Under the pieces are notes generated by a model. It ran no database searches and had not been told where the DNA came from. It was given only the letters and a program-made list of their open reading frames with translations. Below are positions 26,801 through 36,046 of a stretch of DNA of 64,000 nucleotides, in pieces. Every line of letters begins with the position of its first letter. Position 1 is the stretch's first letter. The DNA comes from Dermatophilaceae bacterium Sec6.4 (GTDB taxonomy: Bacteria > Actinomycetota > Actinomycetes > Actinomycetales > Dermatophilaceae): assembly GCA_039636865.1 (NCBI GenBank), contig CP144172.1:2728001-2792000 (forward strand), read 5' to 3'. Made by a program: the position numbers and the translations under genes.

Positions 26801-26836
26801 TTGAATTACATACCCCTAGGGGGTACTCTTCCGTTA
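26801..26836 (+). promoter_or_regulatory. copA promoter with embedded CsoR-like operator
   Basis: TTGAAT at 26801-26806 and TACTCT at 26824-26829 make a sigma-70-like pair with 17-base spacing. Between and over them lies TACCCCTAGGGGGTA (26811-26825), matching the TACCCC/GGGGTA palindrome of CsoR copper-sensor operators. A start site seven bases after the -10 would be the A of the ATPase ATG (26836), giving a leaderless mRNA. No csoR gene is in the window. Confidence 0.75.
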
Positions 26837-29199
26837 TGAGCAGTGAACCGACCTACCCCGAATCGCAGGCGCCACCGACCCTGAAGGACCCGGTCTGCGG
26901 CATGGATGTGGACCCCGCGACGAACGAGCTCACGGTCGCGGTCGATGGCGACGTGTTCTACTTCTGCTCCCCTGGTTGTCAGGCCAAGTTCGAGGCCGAC
27001 CCCGCCCGGTACACCGGTCAGGACCATGTGCCCGGCCACGACGCTGCCGCCCCGGTCCCAGCAGGTGTTGAGGTCGCGGAATACACGTGTCCGATGCACC
27101 CCGAAATCCGTCAGGCTGGACCCGGGTCGTGCCCCATCTGCGGGATGGGGCTCGAACCCGTTCTGGTCACCGCCGACAGCGGCCCCAACGCTGAACTTGC
27201 CGACATGACACGCAGATTCTGGGTCGGCGTCGTGCTGTCCATCCCAGTGCTGGTCCTCAGCATGGGCAGGGACCTCTTCCCGGGTCTTGATGACCTCATC
27301 TCCCCGACGGTGTCGGGGTGGATCCAGCTCTTCCTGGCGACCCCGGTCGTGGTGTGGGCCGGGGCGCCGTTCTTCCAGCGCGGCTGGTCCTCGGTCCGCA
27401 CCCGCAACCTGAACATGTTCACGCTCATCGCGATGGGCACCGGTGTCGCCTGGCTGTTCAGCGTCATCGCTACCGTCGCCCCCGGGCTGTTCCCCGACGC
27501 GTTCCGGATGAACGGCGCGGTCGATGTCTACTTCGAAGCCGCAGCGGTCGTGACCACGCTGGTCCTGCTAGGACAGGTACTGGAACTGCGAGCCCGTGAA
27601 CAAACCTCCGGCGCGCTGAAGGCACTGCTGGACCTGAGCCCGAAGACCGCCCGCCGGGTCCACACCGATGGCACCGACGAAGAAGTGACACTGGATGAGG
27701 TCCAGATCGGCGACCGGTTGCGGGTCCGCCCGGGTGAGAAGGTGCCGGTCGACGGTGCCGTAGAGGAGGGCCGTTCCTCCGTTGATGAGTCCCTGGTGAC
27801 CGGCGAGTCGATGCCGGTCACCAAGACCGCCGGTGACCCGGTCACCGGCGGCACCATCAACCAGACCGGGGCACTGGTCATGGTCGCGCAGAAGATCGGC
27901 AAAGACACGATGCTGGCCCGCATCGTGGCGATGGTCGCCGAAGCACAACGTTCCCGTGCCCCCATCCAGGGGATGGTCGACCGGGTAGCCGCGGTCTTCG
28001 TCCCCGTCGTGATCAGCGTTGCCCTCGTCGCGTTCGCGGTGTGGGCCCTCGTAGGTCCCGACCCGCGACTGGCACATGCCCTCGTCGTCGCGGTCGCCGT
28101 GCTGATCATTGCCTGCCCGTGTGCGCTCGGACTGGCCACACCCATGTCGGTCATGGTCGGTGTCGGACGCGGCGCACAGATGGGCGTCCTGATCAAGAAC
28201 GCCGAAGCCCTGGAACGAATGGAAAAGGTCAACACCCTGGTGGTGGACAAGACCGGCACACTCACCGAAGGACGACCTTCCGTCACCAAAATCGTCGCCC
28301 ACAGTGGTGCCGGTCCGGTCTTTGAAGAAGCCGAATTGCTGCGCCTTGCGGCCGGGGTCGAACGGGCCTCCGAGCACCCCCTGGCCCAAGCCATCACCAA
28401 CGCAGCCATCGACCGGGCCATCACCATCCCCGATGTCACCGACTTCGACTCACCCATCGGACGTGGTGTCACCGGTGTTGTCGACGGTCACACGGTGACA
28501 TTGGGCAGCGCCGACTTCGTGACCAGCCAGAACATGGACCCCGCCGCTCTGATCACGCAGGCAGACCAGTTGCGTGGCGATGGCGCAACCGCCATCTTCA
28601 TCACCGTCGACAACGCCGTGGCAGGCATCTTCGCGATCGCCGACCCCGTCAAAGCAACCACCCCCCAGGCCGTGAAATCACTACGTGCCCAAGGTATCGA
28701 CGTCGTCATGCTGACCGGCGACAACCGTGTCACCGCTGAAGCCGTCGCCCGCACCCTGGGTATCGACCGGGTCGAAGCCGACGTCCTGCCCGACCACAAA
28801 GCCGACGTCGTGCAACGCCTACGCAAGGAAGGCCGCGTCGTGGCAATGGCGGGTGACGGCGTGAACGACGCCCCAGCCCTCGCCGCAGCCGACGTCGGAC
28901 TGGCCATGGGTACCGGCACAGACGTAGCCATCGAGTCCGCAGGCATCACCTTGCTCAACGGTGACCTGACCGGCATCGTGCATGCCCGGCAACTCTCGAC
29001 CATGACGATGAGCAACATCCGGCAGAACCTCGTTTTCGCGTTCATCTACAACGCCGCAGGTATCCCCATCGCCGCCGGAGTCCTGTACCCCGTGTTCGGG
29101 CTGCTGCTCTCCCCGATGATCTCTGCTGCAGCGATGGCCCTGTCCTCAGTCAGCGTCATCACCAACGCGCTACGCCTACGCACCCAACACCTCAACTGA
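26836..29199 (+). CDS. copA: copper-type heavy-metal P-type ATPase with YHS and metal-binding N-domains
   Basis: A 787-residue P1B-type ATPase. Two N-terminal metal modules replace the usual HMA domain: a YHS domain ([17 protein letters not shown], then [19 protein letters not shown]) and a Cys/Met/His module ([20 protein letters not shown], then GMGLEPV). The core has the transmembrane CPC motif ([13 protein letters not shown]), TGE phosphatase loop (LVTGESMPV), DKTGTLTEG and [10 protein letters not shown]. It would export Cu(I) (or Ag(I)) using ATP. It starts at ATG 26836, directly at the predicted start site of a CsoR-type promoter, so copper induction is expected. Confidence 0.93.
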   Translation: MSSEPTYPESQAPPTLKDPVCGMDVDPATNELTVAVDGDVFYFCSPGCQAKFEADPARYTGQDHVPGHDAAAPVPAGVEVAEYTCPMHPEIRQAGPGSCPICGMGLEPVLVTADSGPNAELADMTRRFWVGVVLSIPVLVLSMGRDLFPGLDDLISPTVSGWIQLFLATPVVVWAGAPFFQRGWSSVRTRNLNMFTLIAMGTGVAWLFSVIATVAPGLFPDAFRMNGAVDVYFEAAAVVTTLVLLGQVLELRAREQTSGALKALLDLSPKTARRVHTDGTDEEVTLDEVQIGDRLRVRPGEKVPVDGAVEEGRSSVDESLVTGESMPVTKTAGDPVTGGTINQTGALVMVAQKIGKDTMLARIVAMVAEAQRSRAPIQGMVDRVAAVFVPVVISVALVAFAVWALVGPDPRLAHALVVAVAVLIIACPCALGLATPMSVMVGVGRGAQMGVLIKNAEALERMEKVNTLVVDKTGTLTEGRPSVTKIVAHSGAGPVFEEAELLRLAAGVERASEHPLAQAITNAAIDRAITIPDVTDFDSPIGRGVTGVVDGHTVTLGSADFVTSQNMDPAALITQADQLRGDGATAIFITVDNAVAGIFAIADPVKATTPQAVKSLRAQGIDVVMLTGDNRVTAEAVARTLGIDRVEADVLPDHKADVVQRLRKEGRVVAMAGDGVNDAPALAAADVGLAMGTGTDVAIESAGITLLNGDLTGIVHARQLSTMTMSNIRQNLVFAFIYNAAGIPIAAGVLYPVFGLLLSPMISAAAMALSSVSVITNALRLRTQHLN

Positions 29200-29325
29200 G
29201 TGCACGTTCCTGCGCCGAGGCACGCCGGGTGACTTTTGGCCCTACGCAGCGATGCGGGCGGCGGTTAGCGTGTTTGACAGCCGCCCGTTGCGGATCGCAC
29301 CTAAATTCTCATTGAGGGCGTCGTT

Positions 29326-29913
29326 GTGATTGTTGTTTGGATCATCCTGGTGATCGTTGCCGTGCTGGTGTTGATGACCGGATGGATGTTCAACGGCCTC
29401 GTGCGTCGCAAGAACAGGACCGCGGAGGCCTGGTCGCAGATCGATGTCGAACTCAAACGCCGTCACGATCTCATCCCGAACCTGATCGCTACCGTCAAGG
29501 GTTACGCCGCGCATGAAAGCGGCACCTTCGAGGCGGTCACCCAGGCCCGGGCGACGGCGGTAAGCGCGGGCGCCAGCGGCGACCCGGCGAAAGTCGCCGG
29601 CGCTGAGAATGCGCTGAGCTCCACGCTTCGTTCGTTGTTCGCCGTCGCGGAGAACTATCCGACACTGCGCGCGGTGGAGAGTTTCGTGGCACTGCAGGAG
29701 CAGCTGACGGCGACCGAGGACAAACTGGAGTACGCCCGCCGCTACTACAACACCAGCGCCCGCGACTACAACACCGCGATCCAGACCTTCCCCAGGACCA
29801 TGATTGCCGGGCCGTTCCACTTCACGTCGGTGACCTACTTCGAGGCCGAGGCCGGCGACCGTGACACGCCCGTCGTGGATTTCTCCCCGCCCGCTTCGCG
29901 CCCCGGCCGGTAG
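29326..29913 (+). CDS. lemA: LemA family membrane protein
   Basis: A 195-residue protein with one N-terminal helix (residues 1-22) and the LemA core: RKNRTAEAWSQIDVELKRRH, DLIPNLIATVKGYAAHE, and YNTSARDYNTAIQTFP. LemA proteins are anchored in the membrane with a helical cytoplasmic or extracellular domain; their function is unclear. It starts at GTG 29326 with GAGGG upstream. The M48 protease gene follows after nine bases, a recurrent LemA-HtpX-like pairing, and suggests a shared role in membrane protein quality control. Confidence 0.93.
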   Translation: MIVVWIILVIVAVLVLMTGWMFNGLVRRKNRTAEAWSQIDVELKRRHDLIPNLIATVKGYAAHESGTFEAVTQARATAVSAGASGDPAKVAGAENALSSTLRSLFAVAENYPTLRAVESFVALQEQLTATEDKLEYARRYYNTSARDYNTAIQTFPRTMIAGPFHFTSVTYFEAEAGDRDTPVVDFSPPASRPGR

Positions 29914-29922
29914 ACGCCCACC

Positions 29923-30867
29923 GTGTATGAGGAAATCGCCCGCAACAAGCGACGAACGGTCGTTTACATCGTGGTGTTCGTCATCCTCTGGCTTGGCGTT
30001 GGCGCGCTGATTGGTGGGCTTGCCGCCGTCACAGTCAGTCGCCGCCCGGGGTCTGCAGCGCCGATAGTGGCGGACGTGTTCATCGGTGTCGCGGTAGCCA
30101 CGGTGCTCGTGGTGGCTGCCATCGTCTTCACCTTCCGCTCCGGGTCACGGCTGGTGCTCTCGATTGCCGGCGCGCAGGTTGCAGACCCGAAAAAATACGC
30201 GCAGTTGTGTGACCTTGTTCAGGCGTTGGCGTTGGGCACCGGCCTACCGACGCCGGCCGTCTACGTCATCGAAGACACCTCACCCAACGCGTTCGCCACT
30301 GGCATCAGCCCGGCCCACGCAGCGGTCACTGTCACCACCGGTCTGCTCGCGGTGATGGACCGCGAAGAACTCGAGGGGGTCCTCGGACACGAACTGAGCC
30401 ACATCAAGAACTACGACACTCGTCTGCTGCTGATCGTTACGACACTGCTCGGAATGGCCGGACTCGCAGCAAGCTTGGTCTGGCGCAGCGCATTCTTCAT
30501 GCGCGGTCGAGGGCGAAATGGCCAACAACTGCTCCTGGTGGTGCTCGCCGCCGGGGCGCTACTGGCAGTCATCGGGTTCGTGGTGGGCCCGATCATCCGT
30601 CTGGCGCTGTCGCGGCGGCGAGAATCGCTCGCCGATGCCAGCAGCGTCGAACTCACCCGCAACCCCGCCGGCCTGATCCGCGCACTGAAAACATTGCAGA
30701 CCAACGACGTGCCCCTGAAGAAACTCAATCACGCGACCGCAGCCATGTGCATCGATGACCCGCTGCAACACCACCAGGGCCGCATCCACCGCCTCTTCGA
30801 CACCCACCCCCCGATCGCAGACCGCATCGCCACCCTCGAACGCACCGCTCAAGGCCTATCCGTCTAA
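29923..30867 (+). CDS. M48 family HtpX-like membrane metalloprotease
   Basis: A 314-residue protease with two N-terminal helices, the zinc motif HELSH in GVLGHELSHIKNYDTRL, two further helices (about 170-225), and the third ligand region around RRRESLADASSVELTRNP. HtpX-type enzymes cleave damaged membrane proteins. Start is GTG 29923. It follows lemA closely and precedes a PRC-barrel gene by 80 bases. The C-terminal THPPIADRIATLE is the usual M48 end. Confidence 0.92.
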   Translation: MYEEIARNKRRTVVYIVVFVILWLGVGALIGGLAAVTVSRRPGSAAPIVADVFIGVAVATVLVVAAIVFTFRSGSRLVLSIAGAQVADPKKYAQLCDLVQALALGTGLPTPAVYVIEDTSPNAFATGISPAHAAVTVTTGLLAVMDREELEGVLGHELSHIKNYDTRLLLIVTTLLGMAGLAASLVWRSAFFMRGRGRNGQQLLLVVLAAGALLAVIGFVVGPIIRLALSRRRESLADASSVELTRNPAGLIRALKTLQTNDVPLKKLNHATAAMCIDDPLQHHQGRIHRLFDTHPPIADRIATLERTAQGLSV

Positions 30868-30947
30868 CAGCCGGATTCCAGTGATAACCCCAAGTCCCCA
30901 CCCGCTTACCGGATGCGCACTGGCCCACGACAAGGAGCAGAAACCTG

Positions 30948-31379
30948 ATGACACATAGCGACAGCGCGACCCTCTACACGCTGGGCGACCGCGGCCAAGC
31001 GGTCGATGGATCAGCCAACGACGTGCGCGGCCGAGAAGTGAGAGACAAAGACGGCGTCGGCATCGGTAGGGTCGCTGATCTCCTCATCGACGACCAAGAG
31101 AAGAAAGTCCGTTTCCTGCTGGTTGAACATGGCGGGTTCCTTGGCTTCGGCGACACCAAAACCCTGATACCCGTGGACGCCGTCACCAAGATCACCGAGC
31201 ACGAGGTCTTCATCGATCAATCCCACGAGCGGGTCGCATCGGCGCCCGATTACGCCCCTGATCTCGTCGATGACCGGGACCACCACACCAGCGTCTACAG
31301 CCATTACGGACACACACCGCACTGGAGCCATGACTACGTGTCTCCGCCACGTCTGCCATTCATGAATCCCCCCGCCTAG
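30948..31379 (+). CDS. PRC-barrel domain protein
   Basis: A 143-residue soluble protein with a PRC-barrel in residues 25-95: REVRDKDGVGIGRVADLLID then VRFLLVEHGGFLGFGDTKTL and IPVDAVTKIT. The C-terminal tail is His/Tyr/Pro rich (DHHTSVYSHYGHTPHWSHDY), which could bind metal. AAGGAG precedes the ATG. PRC-barrels act in RNA processing (RimM) or as stress-linked sensors; here the His-rich tail and the copper genes nearby hint at metal or stress response, but this is only inference. Confidence 0.85.
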   Translation: MTHSDSATLYTLGDRGQAVDGSANDVRGREVRDKDGVGIGRVADLLIDDQEKKVRFLLVEHGGFLGFGDTKTLIPVDAVTKITEHEVFIDQSHERVASAPDYAPDLVDDRDHHTSVYSHYGHTPHWSHDYVSPPRLPFMNPPA

Positions 31380-31563
31380 CGCACTCAGTCCAACCATCTG
31401 ACCGGCTGCGATCGATGCCTTCAAGGCCTTTCCTTGCGTGTCCGCATCCCCCAAGGTCTACCGCAGAAAATCCTGAGGATCGCGCCCGCAGCGCCGGTCG
31501 AGACGCTGCAGCATGCGAGTTTGAGCGACCGCCTTCGGCATGCATCGCAAGGACGTAGCAACC

Positions 31564-32913
31564 ATGAAAAACACTTCCCCCGGACCCGAGCATCAAGCGT
31601 CGGAGGACGTACCCGGCAGTCTGAGTTTGTCGGGCGCCGTTGCGCTGGGCACTGGGGTCATGATCGGCGCCGGGATCTTCGCCCTGACCGGCCAGACCGC
31701 TCGACTCGCCGGGGATTTGTTCCCGTTCGCGTTCATCGTGGCGGCAATCGTTGTCGGCTTCAGCGCCTACTCGTATGTAAAACTGTCCGGTGTCTACCCC
31801 TCATCCGGGGGCATCGCGGTGTTCCTGCGCGAGGAATACGGACCCGGCACCACCACGGGTGTCTTCGCGATCCTCATGTACGTCTCGATGGTCATCAGCG
31901 AAAGCCTGGTTGCCCGCACCTTCGCCTCCTACATCCTCCAGATCGTTGGTCTACACCCTGTTGCCTTCTGGGTTCCTGCGCTAGGCGTTGGACTTCTCGC
32001 GGTGGCCTTTCTCGTGATCGTTGCCGGGAACAAGGCTGTCGAGGCGAGCCAACGCGCTATGGCAGCGGTCAAGATCCTTGGTCTGGGGCTATTCGCGATC
32101 GCCGGCCTGTGGCTTGCCCACGCCACCAACTTCACCAACGGAACTGCCGCTGCCGGCATCGATGTCTCCCCGGAGGGCTTCCTGGCTGCGGTCGCCTTGG
32201 CCATCCTCGCCTACAAAGGGTTTACCACCGTCGCCAACAGTGGTGGTGAGATCGTCAACCCGCATCGCAACACCGGCCGGGCCATCGTGATCTCGCTGGC
32301 CATCTGCGGCGTCGTCTATCTGGCCATCGCCGCGGCCGTGGCCGGCAACCTCACCCTCCCCCAGATCATCGCCGCTGAGAACTTCTCCCTCGCCGAGGCT
32401 GCCAGGCCTGCGTTTGGCGACAGCGGCGTCTGGTTCACCGTGGTGCTCGCCGTGGTGGCGACCGCGTCAGGGGTCATGGCCAGTGTGTTCGCCGCCTCCC
32501 GCATGCTGGGGATGCTCATACAAATGAAGCAGGTGCCCCACCGCCACTTCGCGATCCGCGGCCCCATTCGCATCCACGCGACCGTCTACACCGTCGTTCT
32601 GGCGATGGCCCTGACGGCGACACTGGACCTGCGCCGCATCGCCGCCCTCGGCGCGATCTACTACCTCCTGATGGACATCGCCATCCACTGGGGCCTCCTT
32701 CGCCACCTGCGAGCACGTGTGGAGTTCAAGCCGACCATCGTCGTGGCCGCAATCGCCCTGGACCTCCTCGTCCTCAGCGCCTTCGTGTGGGTCAAAGCTT
32801 CGGCTGACCCCCTCAGCCTCTACGCCGCCGGCGCCGGCATCATTCTCATCGTCCTTGGGGAACGGCTTTTCATGCGATCGCACACCCGCCCCGACGGTTC
32901 CATGAACATGTAG
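31564..32913 (+). CDS. APC-superfamily amino acid permease
   Basis: A 449-residue protein with about 12 hydrophobic segments. The N-terminal helix 1 signature LGTGVMIGAGIFALTGQTA is typical of APC transporters. It probably moves amino acids or polyamines with proton coupling; substrate cannot be read from the sequence. The ATG at 31564 (MKNTSPGPEH) has AAGGA ten bases before; an ATG at 31540 is less likely. It ends with a short polar tail. Not clearly in an operon with the PRC-barrel gene, from which it is separated by 184 bases. Confidence 0.88.
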   Translation: MKNTSPGPEHQASEDVPGSLSLSGAVALGTGVMIGAGIFALTGQTARLAGDLFPFAFIVAAIVVGFSAYSYVKLSGVYPSSGGIAVFLREEYGPGTTTGVFAILMYVSMVISESLVARTFASYILQIVGLHPVAFWVPALGVGLLAVAFLVIVAGNKAVEASQRAMAAVKILGLGLFAIAGLWLAHATNFTNGTAAAGIDVSPEGFLAAVALAILAYKGFTTVANSGGEIVNPHRNTGRAIVISLAICGVVYLAIAAAVAGNLTLPQIIAAENFSLAEAARPAFGDSGVWFTVVLAVVATASGVMASVFAASRMLGMLIQMKQVPHRHFAIRGPIRIHATVYTVVLAMALTATLDLRRIAALGAIYYLLMDIAIHWGLLRHLRARVEFKPTIVVAAIALDLLVLSAFVWVKASADPLSLYAAGAGIILIVLGERLFMRSHTRPDGSMNM

Positions 32914-33229
32914 GACAGCGTCACCCACCCGGTACCGTCTTTCCCACGGAACCCACCGCGCCACTGTTCCGACCGATCTCCAGCTCCCCTGAATCATTGA
33001 TCCCACACCGCCAGATTCTCCAAAACGGCGATGCCCCCGCACCCTTGACGTTCAACACAAGACGTTGACACGAATATCCGTGTGCACCTACTTTTGTAGG
33101 GCTGCGTATTCAGCCAGTTCGGAGCGGAGAGGCCGCTTCTTTGCCGCCTTTCGGTAGCAATACTGCTCATGCCGGGCCTTCGTACGAGTTTGACTTTGCG
33201 TCGTCATCACGGCGAGCAGGGCGTGGACT
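32914..33229 (+). promoter_or_regulatory. ABC exporter promoter region with two inverted repeats
   Basis: This 316-base gap contains TTGACA at 33065-33070 and TACTTT at 33089-33094 (18-base spacing), a good promoter for the ABC genes downstream. ACACG-N6-CGTGT (33068-33083) fills the spacer, and CCTAC-TTTT-GTAGG (33087-33100) covers the -10 and start region. GACGTT occurs twice just upstream (about 33048 and 33061). These look like repressor sites. No gene is evident in the rest of the gap. Confidence 0.6.
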
Positions 33230-34006
33230 ATGCCAACGTCATCAGCTCAACCAACATCGCAACGCGGGTATGCCACAACGCCGCCATTGGACACCACGAC
33301 GCAGGAACCCGACCGGAAAGGAAGCCCTGTCAGCGCCGCGCCCACAGTGACGTCAGCTAATGACGGCGCGCCCACGACAGTGTTGGAGGCATCGGCGATC
33401 ACCAAGGCCTACCGGCGTGGCATCTGGCCACGACGTCGCACCGCCCAGGTCCTCAGCGGCGCGGATCTCACCTTGTTTCCTGGCGAGGTGGTCGGGCTGG
33501 TCGGGGAGAACGGTTCGGGCAAGTCCACCTTGATGAAAATTCTGGTCGGTGCCCTCGCTGCCGACCAGGGCACCGTGACCCACAGTGGCCGGCTGGGTTA
33601 CTGCCCGCAGGAGGCTCTGGTGTACCCGAGGATGACCTGCAACGAACATTTCGACCTCTTCGGCCACGCCTACGCCATGACCGGTGAGGCCACGATCCAT
33701 TCTCGACAGGGGATCTACGAGGCGCTCGGCTTCGACCGGTACGCAGCTACCCGGGCCGATCAGCTGTCTGGCGGTACCTTGTCCAAGCTCAACCTTGGCC
33801 TGGCGCTGCTGGCCGACCCTGACCTACTCCTGCTCGACGAACCGTATGCCGGGTTCGACTGGGACACGTACCTAAAGTTCTGGGATCTAGTCGCACAACG
33901 GCGGACCGCCGGCCGGACAGTGCTGATCATCAGCCATTTCGTCGTCGATGAGGAGCGTTTCGACCGCATCGTGGCCGTGCGAGACGGTAAGACCGGCCCG
34001 AAATGA
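33230..34006 (+). CDS. ABC transporter ATP-binding protein
   Basis: A 258-residue ATPase. Walker A is GENGSGKST, the signature is variant (LSGGTLSKLNLGLAL), Walker B is LLLLDEPYAG and the switch His is in LIISHFVVDEE. The Q-loop region is YCPQEALVYPRMT. The first 50 residues are polar and not needed for the fold, so the true start may lie downstream of ATG 33230. It overlaps the permease gene by four bases (ATGA), and together they form an exporter of unknown substrate. Confidence 0.87.
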   Translation: MPTSSAQPTSQRGYATTPPLDTTTQEPDRKGSPVSAAPTVTSANDGAPTTVLEASAITKAYRRGIWPRRRTAQVLSGADLTLFPGEVVGLVGENGSGKSTLMKILVGALAADQGTVTHSGRLGYCPQEALVYPRMTCNEHFDLFGHAYAMTGEATIHSRQGIYEALGFDRYAATRADQLSGGTLSKLNLGLALLADPDLLLLDEPYAGFDWDTYLKFWDLVAQRRTAGRTVLIISHFVVDEERFDRIVAVRDGKTGPK

Positions 34007-35556
34007 CGACCCTGGTGCTGGTGCGCCGGTTCCTGACCGACTACGTCCGTAACCCGGTCAATTTGCTGCTTCTCGCTGTCATCCCCACCGTGTTCGTCGT
34101 CGTCGTGGGGGGTTCCCTATCGAACTATTCCAAGCTGCTCGGCGCACCGCCCGGGTCATCCGTGCAGACCGCTACCGCTGGCTGGGCCGCTGCGTTCTTG
34201 GCCGGAATCGCGATGTACTTCCAGACCGCGGCCACCCGCGACACCGACCGTCGGATGGTCATCGCGGGTATGCGCGCTTCGCGGCTGGCCCTGGCCCGGC
34301 TGCTGTCCGGTGGGTGCCTTGCCCTGTTGGCTGCCGCTGCCGCGTTGATCGCCCTCGCCGCGCGCACCGGGATCGACTCCCCTGGGCGAGCCGTGGCCGG
34401 CACCCTGATGTTCGCGATCATCTATGTGGCCATCGGCGCCGGGGTCGGATCGGTCGTCAGCTCGCCGGTCAATGGCACGGTGATCGTCTTGTTCGTGTGG
34501 ATCCTTGATGTGTTCTTCGGTCCCGCCATGGGCGCCGGCGACCGGGTCGTCACGCGCGCGCTGCCCACCCACTTCGTCACCTTGTGGATGCTCGACCAAC
34601 CCTCGGGCCACGGCGGACGGATCGGCGATCTGGGCTGGGCCCTGCTCACCACGGCCATCGCGGCCGCCGCGGCCTGGGCCCTGGCCGCGGCTCGCAGCAG
34701 AACCGCGCACCCACAGGCTCACCGCTCCCGACCTGGCTCCAGAATCAATCAAACCAGCGCCGCGTGGCGATCAACATGCAAAGACGCCCGCCGCAACCCC
34801 ACCCTGTGGGTGCTGTTCGTGATCGTTCCGGTGGTATTCATCCTCGGCGCCAACGCGGTTACCCCGAACAAGCCCATCACTTTTTTCCTCACCGGGCCAA
34901 GCGGCCTGCTCGCCCATACCTTCTCGATGCCCGATGTGCACGATGCAACCATGGCGCCGATCGCGGTCGGCTCCCTCGCCGCACTAGTGGGCCTGTTCAC
35001 CGTGCTCGACAGTCACAACGGCGACCGCCGCGCAGCTCTCGCGGGACTGCGCCCTGCCTCCCTGCTGACCGCGCGCCTGGGTGTGCTGGCTCTCGCCGCT
35101 CTGGGCGCCACCGCGATCTCTTTGGCCACGACCGCCCTGGTCTTCCACGCCGAACGCTGGCCGATCTACGCCGCCGCCAATCTGCTCATCGCCCTCACCT
35201 ACGGTCTGATCGGCGCGCTACTCGCCCCGATCTTCGGCCGGGTCGGCGGAGTGTTCATCGCGTTCCTGCTGCCGTTCCTGGACCTGGGCATCGCACAGAG
35301 CCCCATGCTGCACGCCACTCCCACCGCCGGGTCCAAATGGCTCCCCGGTTACGGCGGCTCCCGCGTTCTACTGGATGGCGCCCTGCTGCACACGTTCCAC
35401 GACTGGGGTCCGCTGATGCTTGCTCTGGGCTGGCTCGTCGTCCTCGCAGGAGCCGTCACCATCGCCTACCACCGCGCCACCCGCCCCGCGCGGACCCAGC
35501 CAGCAGCGGTTCCGGCGGTCAGAACCACAGGTGGCCACAAGATCGCCTGGCACTGA
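34003..35556 (+). CDS. large ABC-type membrane permease
   Basis: A 517-residue protein with roughly 12 hydrophobic segments in two halves of about six. The halves are joined near residue 240 by a polar Arg/His/Gln-rich linker (AAARSRTAHPQAHRSRPGSR). Each half begins with an amphipathic stretch before its first helix (FLTDYVRNPVNLLLLAV and STCKDARRNPTLWVLFVIV), so the protein looks like two ABC-2 permeases fused. A single chain could then form the whole membrane part of the transporter. It is coupled to the ATPase by an ATGA overlap. Substrate unknown. Confidence 0.82.
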   Translation: MTTLVLVRRFLTDYVRNPVNLLLLAVIPTVFVVVVGGSLSNYSKLLGAPPGSSVQTATAGWAAAFLAGIAMYFQTAATRDTDRRMVIAGMRASRLALARLLSGGCLALLAAAAALIALAARTGIDSPGRAVAGTLMFAIIYVAIGAGVGSVVSSPVNGTVIVLFVWILDVFFGPAMGAGDRVVTRALPTHFVTLWMLDQPSGHGGRIGDLGWALLTTAIAAAAAWALAAARSRTAHPQAHRSRPGSRINQTSAAWRSTCKDARRNPTLWVLFVIVPVVFILGANAVTPNKPITFFLTGPSGLLAHTFSMPDVHDATMAPIAVGSLAALVGLFTVLDSHNGDRRAALAGLRPASLLTARLGVLALAALGATAISLATTALVFHAERWPIYAAANLLIALTYGLIGALLAPIFGRVGGVFIAFLLPFLDLGIAQSPMLHATPTAGSKWLPGYGGSRVLLDGALLHTFHDWGPLMLALGWLVVLAGAVTIAYHRATRPARTQPAAVPAVRTTGGHKIAWH

Positions 35557-35703
35557 CCCCGTAACCGGCTACCCATCTTGGGCCATCGTGGCGAGCCAGA
35601 CGGAACAACCACCACTTGCCCGAGCACTAAGGCGCGCTGGTGCTGGCCTGCCTTCGAGGCCGAAGAGGGATATCCAGTCCAGGATGCCCTGACTACCAAA
35701 ACT

Positions 35704-35960
35704 CGAGAGTGAACTCGTCGAAGCCACGAAAAAGAGGGTCGTGGCCAAAGCGATCACCCAGTGGGTGCGCATCGATCTCCTGATGGTTTGACGAACTCGG
35801 GTATAGCCAACTGGACCGCCACGACGCCGAACTACTTCTCCAATTTCTGACCGAACGGGAAGAGACGAACTCTGTCGCGATCGTTGCTGACAATCCTTCT
35901 CGGGCTGGAGGCGACACGATCATCGAAAACCGACACCCACTCCTAGCGCCCGGCCTGACT
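35704..35960 (+). pseudogene. IS21-family IstB ATPase remnant
   Basis: From 35705 the plus strand reads ESELVEATKKRVVAKAITQW then VRIDLLMV, matching the NELVEAAD...RYGRVDLLCI part of IstB proteins. A one-base insertion near 35789 puts the next part in another frame: DELGYSQLDRHDAELLLQFL, then TEREETNSVAIV, the Walker-B and following segment of IstB. After an internal deletion GGDTIIENRHP resembles the NGTIIETGTDSY end. The N-terminus with Walker A is absent. The frame switch falls exactly inside a conserved motif, which makes chance unlikely. The rest of 35557-36046 holds nothing recognisable. Confidence 0.75.
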
Positions 35961-36046
35961 GCCGGGGTTTGCCTGCGGAGTGAGCCACCTGTCAGTCGGG
36001 ACGTCTGGCTCTGGTCGGCTAGCGATCGCGCGAGTGGAATGGGGCC

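Noticed and set aside
31434..32249. 271-residue plus-strand open frame
   Set aside because: Overlaps the APC permease in another frame; the permease has clear membrane helices and motifs.
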